A DNA stretch of 64,000 bases from Christiangramia crocea (GTDB lineage Bacteria > Bacteroidota > Bacteroidia > Flavobacteriales > Flavobacteriaceae): contig NZ_JAJSON010000016.1 of NCBI RefSeq assembly GCF_022410465.1, positions 62,001-126,000 on the forward strand, given 5' to 3'. The position numbers and the translations under genes were made by a program. Below, one piece after another: positions 17,382 to 25,717 of the stretch. Below the pieces are notes generated by a model. The model searched no databases, was not told the DNA's origin, and saw only the letters and a list, made by a program, of their open reading frames with translations. Position 1 is the first letter of the stretch, and each line of letters opens with the position of its first letter.

Positions 17382-19703
17382 ATGAATAACAAGTTTACCG
17401 GCTTATTCGCCTTCCTACTTATCATTATTCTGGTTTGGTTAAATTTCAATTTCGATCAGCCAGACTTTGAACCCGATAAAAATATTTCTCAAACCCATTT
17501 TTCCACTTCCCGCGCCTTTGAACATGTAAAGGCTATTGCTGAAGAACCGCATTACCTTGGCAGTCCTGCCCATAGCAAGGTTAGAAATTATATCGTAGAG
17601 CAACTACAGAAAATGGGTCTTGAAGTTCAAACGCAGGAGGGGTATAACCTTAACGCGACAGGTGTACTGGCAAAACCTCAAAATATCCTTGCACGAATGG
17701 AAGGTACAGGAGAAGGAGATGCCCTGGTGCTAATGAGCCATTACGACAGTGCTACTCACTCTTCGTTTGGCGCCAGTGATGCAGGTAGCGGGGTTGCTAC
17801 CATTCTGGAGGGAATAAGGGCTTTCATGGCAAAAAATTCCACACACAGGAATGATATTATCCTGCTTTTTACCGATGCTGAAGAATTAGGTCTCAATGGA
17901 GCTGCTTTGTTTATCGAGGATCATCCCTGGGCCAAAGATGCAAAACTGGCACTGAACTTTGAAGCCCGCGGGAGCGGAGGCAACCCATTTATGCTATTGG
18001 AAACCAATGGAAAGAATGCCAGGCTGATCGAGGCTTTTAAAGAAGCAGACCCTGATTATCCAGTCACTAATTCCCTTGCCTATAGTATCTATAAAATGCT
18101 TCCAAACGATACAGACCTTACCGTATTGAGTGAAAAAGCCGATATCAATGGCTATAATTTTGCTTTTATAGACGATCATTATGATTATCATACAGCTAAC
18201 GATATTCCCGAAAACCTGGATATGGAAACCCTGGCTCATCAGGGGAGTTATTTGATGCCTCTTCTTAGTTACTTTAGCAATCATGATCTTAACAATCTCT
18301 CGAGCGACAGAGACCTCATTTATTTGAGTCTGCCATTCGGAGAGTTTTTTACGTATCCATTTGACTGGATCATGCCAATGGTGGTCCTGGCAATTATCAT
18401 TTTCCTGGGACTTATCGTCTATGGTTTCAAAAGAGAAAGACTTAAACTGAAAGCAATTTTGCTTGGCTTCCTTCCACTAATCCTGAACCTTGCGATTTCA
18501 GGTTTGTTAATGTGGGCCTTCTGGCAATTCTGCCTGTATATTTATCCTGAATATTCCGAAATGGAACAGGGCTTTACCTATAACGGGTACTGGTACATTG
18601 GGGTTTCCATTTTTCTGGCGCTTTCAATAAGCTTTTTACTTTATCATGTTTTTAGAAAAAAAGTAAAAGGAGCCTCTGTTTTTATAGCTCCCCTATTCCT
18701 CTGGCTGTTCCTTTGCGCGCTTATCGCCGTATATTTGAAGGGAGCTTCCTATTTCATTATCCCGGTTTACTTCGGATTGCTACAGTTGTTTGTAATGATA
18801 AGGCAGAAGAAGCCGAACCGTCTCCTAATGGCATTATTATCGGCTCCGGCCATATTTTTACTCCTGCCCTTTATCTGGAGCCTGCCGGTGGCATTAGGAT
18901 TGAAAATGCTTTTTGTAACCGCTATCCTGGTTTGTTTATTATTCTCTTTGTTTATCCCTGTCTTCACCTATTTTAGGAAACTCAGGCCTTTTGCTGTGCT
19001 TTGCTTTCTGATTTTTAATATTCTCGTTTTTACTGCCCATTTCTATTCAGATTTCAATACAGAACGTCCTAAGCCGAACAGTCTGGTTTATTTGAAAGAC
19101 CTCGATAAAAACGCTGCTACATGGTATTCTTACGATCAGCTTATAGATGAATGGACCGCAGACTTTTTTGGTGAGGATCCTGTTGTGAAATCTTCTACTG
19201 AGCCGAATTTTAGTAGTAAATATCGAAGTGGCTTCAAATTCAGGAATGAGGCACCTCTAATCCCCATTCCCGAACCCGGAATAATTCTTGAAAAGCAAGG
19301 TAAAGACAGTCTTCAAAATCAAAAATACTCGCTGAAGATAGCACCAAATAGACCCATTAACCGAATAGATTTATATGAAATAAAGGATGTAGATTTTAAG
19401 GATTTCCGGGTCAACCAACTTGAAGCCGGGGAAATTTATCTTGGGGAGAATGCATTTCATATATTCAAAAGACGTTGGAAGGAAAGATTACTCACCTATT
19501 ATGCCGCTAACCAGGATACCCTGAGAATTGAATTCACTATAGGTAAAGAAGACAAACCAGAATTTGTACTTTACGAATCGGCATACGATCTCATAGCAAA
19601 TAAAGAATTAAAGGTTTCGGAGCGGCCGGAAGATATGATCCCAAAGCCATTTGTTCTGAACGATGCCACAATTTTAAAGAAAATAATAAGCTTAAAAAAT
19701 TAG
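17382..19703 (+). CDS. Membrane-anchored M28-family peptidase
   Basis: 773 residues. An N-terminal membrane anchor (about 6-24) is followed by an M28 aminopeptidase domain facing the periplasm: His120 in MSHYDS, Asp133 in ASDAGSG as bridging ligand, the general base/ligand pair Glu167-Glu168 in DAEELG. About eight hydrophobic segments follow (about 325-570), then a soluble C-terminal beta-rich domain. This layout matches the FXNA/Pff1-like multi-pass M28 proteases. It would release N-terminal amino acids at the inner membrane. The next gene starts 1 base after its stop, so the two form an operon. Upstream TAACTTTA is one base off the -7 consensus. Confidence 0.88.
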   Translation: MNNKFTGLFAFLLIIILVWLNFNFDQPDFEPDKNISQTHFSTSRAFEHVKAIAEEPHYLGSPAHSKVRNYIVEQLQKMGLEVQTQEGYNLNATGVLAKPQNILARMEGTGEGDALVLMSHYDSATHSSFGASDAGSGVATILEGIRAFMAKNSTHRNDIILLFTDAEELGLNGAALFIEDHPWAKDAKLALNFEARGSGGNPFMLLETNGKNARLIEAFKEADPDYPVTNSLAYSIYKMLPNDTDLTVLSEKADINGYNFAFIDDHYDYHTANDIPENLDMETLAHQGSYLMPLLSYFSNHDLNNLSSDRDLIYLSLPFGEFFTYPFDWIMPMVVLAIIIFLGLIVYGFKRERLKLKAILLGFLPLILNLAISGLLMWAFWQFCLYIYPEYSEMEQGFTYNGYWYIGVSIFLALSISFLLYHVFRKKVKGASVFIAPLFLWLFLCALIAVYLKGASYFIIPVYFGLLQLFVMIRQKKPNRLLMALLSAPAIFLLLPFIWSLPVALGLKMLFVTAILVCLLFSLFIPVFTYFRKLRPFAVLCFLIFNILVFTAHFYSDFNTERPKPNSLVYLKDLDKNAATWYSYDQLIDEWTADFFGEDPVVKSSTEPNFSSKYRSGFKFRNEAPLIPIPEPGIILEKQGKDSLQNQKYSLKIAPNRPINRIDLYEIKDVDFKDFRVNQLEAGEIYLGENAFHIFKRRWKERLLTYYAANQDTLRIEFTIGKEDKPEFVLYESAYDLIANKELKVSERPEDMIPKPFVLNDATILKKIISLKN

Positions 19704-19704
19704 G

Positions 19705-20508
19705 ATGAAAATTGCAATACTGGGATGTGGATGGCTTGGACTGGAGCTGGGAAAAAGATTGAGAGAAAAGAACCACCAAGTAAAAGGTTCGGTGACAAGA
19801 ATGGAGAGAATGGGAGAATTAAGAACTGCCGGACTCATACCTTACTCAATAAAACTTTACGAAAAGGGCGTGCAGGGAGATATTCGTTCTTTTCTTTCAG
19901 GAGTTAGTATTCTTATAGTGGATATCCCCCCCGGGCTTCGGAAAAACCCTGAGATCGATTTTGTAAAGAAGATCAGGAATCTTATTCCCTATATTGAAAA
20001 GTCAAATGTGCAAAAAGTGATTTTTACAAGTTCTACATCGGTCTATGAGGATACCGAAGACTTTCCCGTGTATACTGAAGAAGATAAAACCGATAATTCG
20101 AACAATACTGCCATACAACTTCGAAACACCGAGCTGCTTTTTTTGAACAACGAAAACTTTGACGCCTCCATTCTAAGGTTTGGTGGCTTAATTGGGAATA
20201 AAAGACATCCGATAAAACATCTTTCGGGTAGGAAGAAAATCAAAAATCCGGATTCCCCAATAAACCTGGTTCATCAGGAAGACTGTATTTCGGCTATTCT
20301 GAAATTGATGGAAAAACAAGAGGACAATTCGGTCTGGAACGTGGTTTATCCGGAACATCCATCAAAAGAAGAATATTATTCGAATATCGCCTTAGAAAAA
20401 GGATTGCCAAAACCGGAATTCGACCATTCCAAAACATCAATAGGAAAAAAGATAAGTTCAGAAAAACTCATAAATGAACTGGATTATAAATTTACCACTC
20501 CAATTTGA
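19705..20508 (+). CDS. NAD(P)-binding SDR-type protein, YeeZ-like
   Basis: 267 residues with a Rossmann glycine motif at the very N terminus (ILGCGWLGLELG, about 4-15) and a TSSTSVY strand (about 112-118) like epimerases. The usual catalytic Tyr-x-x-x-Lys pair is not seen where expected; the region reads AIQLRNTEL instead, as in YeeZ-type proteins, so catalysis is uncertain. The closest annotation is NAD-dependent epimerase-like protein of unknown substrate. One base separates it from the M28 gene, so co-transcription is very likely. Confidence 0.78.
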   Translation: MKIAILGCGWLGLELGKRLREKNHQVKGSVTRMERMGELRTAGLIPYSIKLYEKGVQGDIRSFLSGVSILIVDIPPGLRKNPEIDFVKKIRNLIPYIEKSNVQKVIFTSSTSVYEDTEDFPVYTEEDKTDNSNNTAIQLRNTELLFLNNENFDASILRFGGLIGNKRHPIKHLSGRKKIKNPDSPINLVHQEDCISAILKLMEKQEDNSVWNVVYPEHPSKEEYYSNIALEKGLPKPEFDHSKTSIGKKISSEKLINELDYKFTTPI

Positions 20509-20513
20509 TAAGT

Positions 20514-21122
20514 TTAATTTTCAATTGGGTCTTCAAGAAATGCCCCGAATTTTCCGGAAATTTCAATCAATGAATTGTGATCATCTAGATTATAGGCCGT
20601 AAGCACAAATTCTCCTTCAATAATCTCATCTGAAACATTTGTAATCGTATAAGTCCCCATTGCGGGATCTCCATCCATTTTAATATCTGAATACCACGCG
20701 GTTACATCATCCCAGTAATAGCACCAGCTGTTAGTCAAGCCATCTCCAGTATAATATTCACCCGTTCCATTATAGAAACAGAGTTGAAAACCAAACACCT
20801 GATCTGAATCCTTTTCAGGATAAGCGAAGAAAAAAAGTGAAGTAACTCCACTTTTAGGATTGACCTTTATATATGCTTCAATAAATTCGGGGTTATAAGC
20901 ATTAAACTGTACTCCACCAACCACTGAATAGAAATATTCTTCAAAGCCTGTCGCAGGCTTAGTGTTAGGATCAGTCTGGTTAGAATTTTCTTCAGTATTA
21001 TTAACCGGTGTTTCTATAACTTCCGATCCTGTTTCTAATTCAGAAGATATATCTTCAGACTGGCATGACAAAACCATAAGAAGAAGAAGAAAAAAGACAG
21101 ATAATCTGTAATAAAAATACAT
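20514..21122 (-). CDS. Hypothetical lipoprotein
   Basis: 202 residues from the ATG at 21122; the frame can be extended to a TTG at 21146 but the added residues are less leader-like. A hydrophobic run ends in the lipobox MVLSC, followed by Gln-Ser-Glu-Asp, again acidic and compatible with surface export. A Ser/Thr/Asn/Glu-rich linker of about 40 residues then leads to a compact beta-rich domain with several Trp, Tyr and Phe and two cysteines. No family recognised. It is convergent with the SDR gene. Confidence 0.72.
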   Translation of the reverse strand: MYFYYRLSVFFLLLLMVLSCQSEDISSELETGSEVIETPVNNTEENSNQTDPNTKPATGFEEYFYSVVGGVQFNAYNPEFIEAYIKVNPKSGVTSLFFFAYPEKDSDQVFGFQLCFYNGTGEYYTGDGLTNSWCYYWDDVTAWYSDIKMDGDPAMGTYTITNVSDEIIEGEFVLTAYNLDDHNSLIEISGKFGAFLEDPIEN

Positions 21123-21226
21123 AACCCTAGAGTTTAGATTGAACAAACTGCAGGGTCTTAAGAATATTAAGATAAAACTTTACATGTTGATTTTCAATGT
21201 TTTATAAGTTTTTTCGATAAAATCCT

Positions 21227-21254
21227 AAAAAAATCAGCCCCAAGTGAAGCTGAT
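21227..21254 (-). terminator. Terminator of the duplicated lipocalin-like gene
   Basis: On the minus strand ATCAGC...GCTGAT forms a 6-bp stem with a 10-base loop followed by seven T. It lies 31 bases after the stop at 21285. Confidence 0.75.
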
Positions 21255-21284
21255 CCTTAAAGAGTTCAAATTTTTCTTACTTAT

Positions 21285-22010
21285 TTATGGATTATAAGCT
21301 TCATCATAGGGTGACCAGATCTCGTACATGGGGTCTCCCTTTGAGCTTTTTCCTGAATGATGCCACTCTCCGTCTTTAACTTCATAATCAAAACCAAGAC
21401 TGGCTCCTACCCTGCTATTGTCTCTGGAAAAGAATTCAATATTTTCGGTATACTTACCATCCTTAGCCATATAAGTTCCTCCACCAGTACCAAAGAATTC
21501 ACGTGTCTCTGAATTAAAGGCAACCCACTGGAAACGGTCTCCTCCAAGGATCTTGATGGTCCTTCTATCCCCGGGCGTCATACGGTTCAGTTCTCCATCT
21601 CTTTTTCTTCCCGTGATTACCCAGTTACCGCTCAGGTCAGTTTCATTATCTGAAATTCGCTCCCATATTTCATCCTGGGTAACATCATTGATCTCGATCT
21701 TATTATTTCCCTCCATAAAAGTGAGCTTGGGATCCAGAGTTTCTCCAATCGTCTCAGGGTTCTTGGTATCAAAATCCAGAGTTTCAGTATAATCCCCCAT
21801 CTCATATTCGCCTCCCAGCGCCCATAAGAATTCATTAGAGCCCAATTTCTTGGCTCCCTCAGCAAAATATCCATCCTGATAGATTCTTACAACTTCCTTA
21901 TCGGCTATCTTTTTTCCATTTTTCTCAATAAGCTTCCAGGAACCTTCCAGTGACTGGGCATAGATCACGGTACTAAATAGGAAAACTAATAATAGGATTA
22001 TTCTTTTCAT
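21285..22010 (-). CDS. Secreted protein with two tandem lipocalin-like halves (DUF4488-like)
   Basis: 241 residues with a signal peptide (cleavage near residue 19, after YAQ). The mature chain reads as two repeats of about 100 residues: LEGSW (21-25) pairs with LSGNW (126-130), GGEY (66-69) with GGTY (177-180), YTETLDF (74-80) with YTENIEF (187-193) and EIW (114-116) with EIW (230-232). Each half looks like a small lipocalin-type beta-barrel as in DUF4488 proteins. The ligand is unknown. Single gene with its own terminator. Confidence 0.75.
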   Translation of the reverse strand: MKRIILLLVFLFSTVIYAQSLEGSWKLIEKNGKKIADKEVVRIYQDGYFAEGAKKLGSNEFLWALGGEYEMGDYTETLDFDTKNPETIGETLDPKLTFMEGNNKIEINDVTQDEIWERISDNETDLSGNWVITGRKRDGELNRMTPGDRRTIKILGGDRFQWVAFNSETREFFGTGGGTYMAKDGKYTENIEFFSRDNSRVGASLGFDYEVKDGEWHHSGKSSKGDPMYEIWSPYDEAYNP

Positions 22011-22079
22011 GATTTATAAGTATTTGATTCTTATAAATTTAAAAAGAATAGCTTCAAATATCGTTAAAGCTTTATTAAG

Positions 22080-23300
22080 CTACTTTTTCTCTCCGTATTT
22101 ATCGTATTCAGGATACAGGAAGTTATTGTATGGGAAACGGGTGATGTGTATCTCCCTTACGGCTTCGTATACTTTTCTTCGGAAATCCTCGAGATTTTCC
22201 TTATTTAAAGCTGAAATGAAAAGCACATTGTCGCCAAGCCTGTTCATCCAGGTCTTTTTCCATTCTTTTAAGGAATAATGAGCTGAAGTTTTTTCAGTGA
22301 TCAAATCATCTTCATCCAGCTTCTCTGGTTTATAGGCATCTATTTTATTGAAGACCATCAAAGTAGGTTTTCCAATAGCCTCAATTTCAGTGAGAATCTG
22401 ATTCACAGAATCTATATGTTCCTCAAAATTCGGGTGGGAAATATCTACCACATGCAATAGCAAATCGGCTTCCCTTACCTCATCAAGGGTAGATTTAAAG
22501 GATTCTACAAGCTGTGTGGGCAGCTTTCTGATAAATCCAACCGTATCACTTAGCAGGAACGGTAAATTACGTATTACGACCTTTCTAACCGTGGTATCGA
22601 GTGTTGCAAAAAGTTTATTCTCCGCAAAGACATCGCTTTTACTTATTACGTTCATTAATGTGGATTTACCCACATTGGTATATCCTACAAGGGCAACCCT
22701 TACCAACTGACCGCGGTTCCCCCTTTGAACTTCCATTTGCTTATCTATGGTAGCCAGTTTCTTTTTCAGCAAACTAATCTTATCACGAACTATCCTACGG
22801 TCGGTCTCGATCTCGGTCTCACCGGGACCACGCATTCCAATACCACCACGCTGTCTTTCGAGGTGGGTCCACATTCCGGCAAGTCTTGGGAGAAGATATT
22901 CATACTGAGCCAGCTCTACCTGTGTTCTGGCATAACTGGTCTTGGCTCTCTGCGCAAAAATATCAAGGATAAGACCGGTCCTGTCCAGGATCTTACATTT
23001 CAGGATCTTTTCTATGTTCTTTTGCTGGGCAGGAGAAAGTTCATCATCGAAGATCACTGCACCTATTTCCTCCTCTTTCACAAACTGGTGCACGTCTTCC
23101 ATCTTACCCGATCCTATGAAGGTCTTCGGGTTAGGAACGTCCATTTTCTGGGTAAAACGTTTGATAACCTCACCACCGGCAGTATAGGTTAAAAACTCAA
23201 GTTCATCCAGATATTCATCAAGTTTATCTTCATCCTGTTCCCTGGTCACAATACCTATAAGAACGGCTCTTTCAAAGGATAAGTCGGTTTTTTCGATCAT
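22080..23300 (-). CDS. hflX: GTPase HflX
   Basis: 406 residues from the ATG at 23300. An upstream TTG would add six residues but falls within the promoter box, so ATG is preferred. The N-terminal HflX domain is followed by a coiled linker with MRGPGETEIETDRR, then a TRAFAC GTPase domain: G1 GYTNVGKST, G3 DTVGF, G4 NKID. HflX binds the 50S subunit and splits stalled ribosomes under stress using GTP. The transcript probably begins at or next to the ATG. Confidence 0.95.
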   Translation of the reverse strand: MIEKTDLSFERAVLIGIVTREQDEDKLDEYLDELEFLTYTAGGEVIKRFTQKMDVPNPKTFIGSGKMEDVHQFVKEEEIGAVIFDDELSPAQQKNIEKILKCKILDRTGLILDIFAQRAKTSYARTQVELAQYEYLLPRLAGMWTHLERQRGGIGMRGPGETEIETDRRIVRDKISLLKKKLATIDKQMEVQRGNRGQLVRVALVGYTNVGKSTLMNVISKSDVFAENKLFATLDTTVRKVVIRNLPFLLSDTVGFIRKLPTQLVESFKSTLDEVREADLLLHVVDISHPNFEEHIDSVNQILTEIEAIGKPTLMVFNKIDAYKPEKLDEDDLITEKTSAHYSLKEWKKTWMNRLGDNVLFISALNKENLEDFRRKVYEAVREIHITRFPYNNFLYPEYDKYGEKK

Positions 23301-23305
23301 AAATA

Positions 23306-23313
23306 CAAAGGTA
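23306..23313 (-). promoter_or_regulatory. -7 box directly before the hflX start codon
   Basis: On the minus strand the bases are TACCTTTG followed by TATTT and ATG. Only five bases separate the box from the start codon, about the distance at which transcription starts, so the mRNA is likely leaderless. Confidence 0.55.
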
Positions 23314-23378
23314 ATCAATAGATAGCTATTGCACTCCAGCCTTCCCTACTTCAACAAAAATTTAACTGAAAAGCAAAA

Positions 23379-23405
23379 GCCTGCAAAATTTATAAGTTTG
23401 CAGGC
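23379..23405 (-). terminator. Terminator at the end of the suf operon
   Basis: A perfect 9-bp stem GCCTGCAAA/TTTGCAGGC with a 9-base loop. Read on the minus strand it is followed by a T-rich tail (TTTTGCTTTT). It lies 30 bases after the DUF3078 stop. Confidence 0.85.
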
Positions 23406-23434
23406 ATCATATGAAATTTTAAATATGTGTATTT

Positions 23435-24337
23435 CTAGAATCCGTAATTAATTCCAAGCCCGAAAACTTCTCTTATTTGAAAAGCGCCTACGGCGTTATC
23501 ATCATAAATAGCCTGGAACAGTAAATTTGCAGACAGGTAATCATTGATCCCCATTTCAAGATTCATCAAATAATCTATATCCACATTGCCTGGTTCTTCA
23601 AGATAATTCGAATAAAGGCTCAGAGAATTCTGCATATTCACATTTTCAAGTAACTCAAAATTTGCCAGCGCACTTAAAGAAGCTCCAAATTCAAATCTGG
23701 TGGTTTCCCCTGCGTCCACTCCAAAATAATCACCATCTACATAACCTGCACCAGTGGTGAATTTATCATCAACGATTATGAGTCTTGCCGTAGCCGGAGC
23801 GAGATTTATCATGAAATCATCACTCTTCTTCCACATAATGCCCGGTCCTGTTTGCAGATAGGCAGGAGAAAGAAAATGAGTGGTTTCAGTACGGATTGTT
23901 CCCCCTGTATCGGGATCTTCACTGAACTCATAACCTTTATCGAACTGTGTCCTGAAATTCAGAAACCAGGAATAATAGAAGTTGGTTTCTTTAATCTGTT
24001 TTCCGGCAATGGAATTAAGCTCAATCCTGTCGCTGGTCTTTCTGGCAAAATCATCGCCCTTTACTTTGGTAAGACCATAATTACCAAGGATTGTATTATC
24101 CCAGGTAAAATCATCCTTACGCAAATTGAATTTATAATTAAAATTGAGATTCCCGGCAATGCTGGAAGTTCCCCCACCGGTCCACTCTTTATTAAACGCA
24201 GATTGATTGAAAAGAAGCTGGATATTTCCTTCAGTATTCCATCCGTTTGGAGGTATAGAATCATTTTCTTTTTCATCCTGGGCCTTCACAATTCCTACAG
24301 ATAAGAGGAAGAAAGCAACGAGTAGAAATTTCTTCAT
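23435..24337 (-). CDS. DUF3078 outer-membrane beta-barrel-like protein
   Basis: 300 residues with a signal peptide (cleavage after KAQ, about residue 19). The mature part has the DUF3078 hallmark FNQSAFNKEWTGGG near the N terminus and then alternating polar/aromatic strands with Tyr/Phe/Trp bands, ending in GLGINYGF, a terminal Phe typical of outer-membrane barrels. It is the last gene of the suf transcript, overlapping the DUF2480 gene by 4 bases, so the two are translationally coupled. Function unknown. Confidence 0.85.
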   Translation of the reverse strand: MKKFLLVAFFLLSVGIVKAQDEKENDSIPPNGWNTEGNIQLLFNQSAFNKEWTGGGTSSIAGNLNFNYKFNLRKDDFTWDNTILGNYGLTKVKGDDFARKTSDRIELNSIAGKQIKETNFYYSWFLNFRTQFDKGYEFSEDPDTGGTIRTETTHFLSPAYLQTGPGIMWKKSDDFMINLAPATARLIIVDDKFTTGAGYVDGDYFGVDAGETTRFEFGASLSALANFELLENVNMQNSLSLYSNYLEEPGNVDIDYLMNLEMGINDYLSANLLFQAIYDDNAVGAFQIREVFGLGINYGF

Positions 24338-24852
24338 GGTTGTTTTTTTGGTTGTTTGTATAAAGGAACTGATGAACAGGCTTCTCCATACATAAGACTT
24401 TTTACTACGGGTTGAAGTTTTTTTATGATGAATAAATAGGCATTCTTAGGCACTGGTTTATTTGAGCAACCTTTAACAATAACCGGTTTGTCCTTTAAGT
24501 CTGAAACATCAAGTTTATCAATTACCTCCTGATACAAGTGACTTTCAAGATTCTCAAGATCCCCGATTACTACTTTTTTGGCATAAGGATGAAGATAAGT
24601 TGTAACCAGCATATATGCCCATGCAGGAACTATCGCATCTGTAGAACAGGTCAAGGCCACATAATGATCTTTATACCCGGACCAGTCATGTTCTTTTGCA
24701 TGCTCCCTGAAATCCTTTTCACGCAGTACGAAACCTTCATATAACCACTCACTCAGGTCAAAGACTATCCGTTCACCTTTAGGATAATAGTCTTCCAGGT
24801 TAAAGGTTACCAGCTTACTTTCTGCTACCCGATTGATTATTCCTTCAGACAT
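24334..24852 (-). CDS. DUF2480 family protein
   Basis: 172 residues. It matches the Bacteroidota-specific DUF2480 family, which is recognisable from the start MSEGIINRVAESKLVTFNLED, the FDLSEWLYEGFVLREK segment and the VKGCSN region with a cysteine. No catalytic motif is established. It is encoded 9 bases after the SufT-like gene and overlaps the DUF3078 gene, so it travels with the Fe-S assembly operon; a link to Fe-S maturation is suggested by context only. Confidence 0.85.
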   Translation of the reverse strand: MSEGIINRVAESKLVTFNLEDYYPKGERIVFDLSEWLYEGFVLREKDFREHAKEHDWSGYKDHYVALTCSTDAIVPAWAYMLVTTYLHPYAKKVVIGDLENLESHLYQEVIDKLDVSDLKDKPVIVKGCSNKPVPKNAYLFIIKKLQPVVKSLMYGEACSSVPLYKQPKKQP

Positions 24853-24861
24853 TTTCTAAAA

Positions 24862-25185
24862 TTATAAAAGTCCAAGTTCCAGTTTTGCTCCTTCACTCAT
24901 CAAATCCTGACTCCAGGGTGGATCAAAGGTTATTTCAACCTCACAATCCTTCACCATATCCAGGGATTTCACTTTCTCTTCAACTTCCATAGGAAGAGAT
25001 TCTGCAACAGGGCAATTAGGAGTGGTAAGGGTCATTAGAATTTTCACATCATAATCTGTACTTACCATTACATCATAGATAAGCCCTAATTCATAGATGT
25101 CTACCGGAATCTCCGGGTCATAGATCGTTTTAAGAACGGTAACGATCTTTTCTCCCAGTTCCTGTGTATTTATTTCCTGTTCCAT
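24862..25185 (-). CDS. sufT: SufT/PaaD-like (MIP18, DUF59) Fe-S assembly protein
   Basis: 107 residues with the DUF59 signature: DPEIPVDIYELGLIY (23-37) and the TTPNCPVAESL motif with the conserved Cys58. Members of this family help load Fe-S clusters onto client proteins. The gene lies between sufE (1 base away) and DUF2480 (9 bases away). PaaD-type naming is an alternative, but there is no phenylacetate pathway here; the suf context fixes the role. Confidence 0.9.
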   Translation of the reverse strand: MEQEINTQELGEKIVTVLKTIYDPEIPVDIYELGLIYDVMVSTDYDVKILMTLTTPNCPVAESLPMEVEEKVKSLDMVKDCEVEITFDPPWSQDLMSEGAKLELGLL

Positions 25186-25186
25186 T

Positions 25187-25609
25187 TTAATTCAATTGAG
25201 TTTGGTATGCCACAGCATACATTTTAAGTTGTTTTATCATGCTTACAAGTCCGTTGGCCCTGGTTGGAGATAAGTGTTCCTTCAGCCCGATTTCATCGAT
25301 AAAGGCAGTATCTGCCTCAATGATCTCGGAAGGGTGCTGATTCGAGAATACCCGAATTAAGATAGCTACTATCCCTTTCGTGATAATAGCGTCGCTATCT
25401 GCCGTAAATACCAGTTTATCCCCCTCCAGTTCAGCATGAACCCAAACCTTGCTTTGACAACCTTTAATAAGGTTTTCGTCAATTTTATATTTCTCATCTA
25501 TCAGAGGCAACGACTTTCCCAGTTCTATCATATACTCATACCGCTGCATCCAGTCATCAAACATGGAAAACTCTTCTATAACCTCCTTTTGTTTCTCCTG
25601 TATCGTCAT
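25187..25609 (-). CDS. sufE: Cysteine desulfuration protein SufE
   Basis: 140 residues. The active cysteine Cys51 is in KGCQSKVW, the universal SufE motif; residues before it (DDWMQRYEYMIELGKSLP) form the helix that docks SufS. It takes the persulfide from SufS and passes sulfur to SufB. The gene is 1 base before the SufT-like gene and 109 bases after sufS. Confidence 0.95.
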   Translation of the reverse strand: MTIQEKQKEVIEEFSMFDDWMQRYEYMIELGKSLPLIDEKYKIDENLIKGCQSKVWVHAELEGDKLVFTADSDAIITKGIVAILIRVFSNQHPSEIIEADTAFIDEIGLKEHLSPTRANGLVSMIKQLKMYAVAYQTQLN

Positions 25610-25717
25610 ATATCAATTTTAAGCAAAAGTACAATAACCACTACTGCTATTCAACATTTTCTATAAATCCTAAGATAACGGCTATCGATTAAAAGCCTGA
25701 GAGTGATTAACTCTGTT

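Noticed and set aside
22725-23192. 155-codon plus-strand frame opposite hflX
   Set aside because: Shadow of a highly conserved GTPase; no start context.
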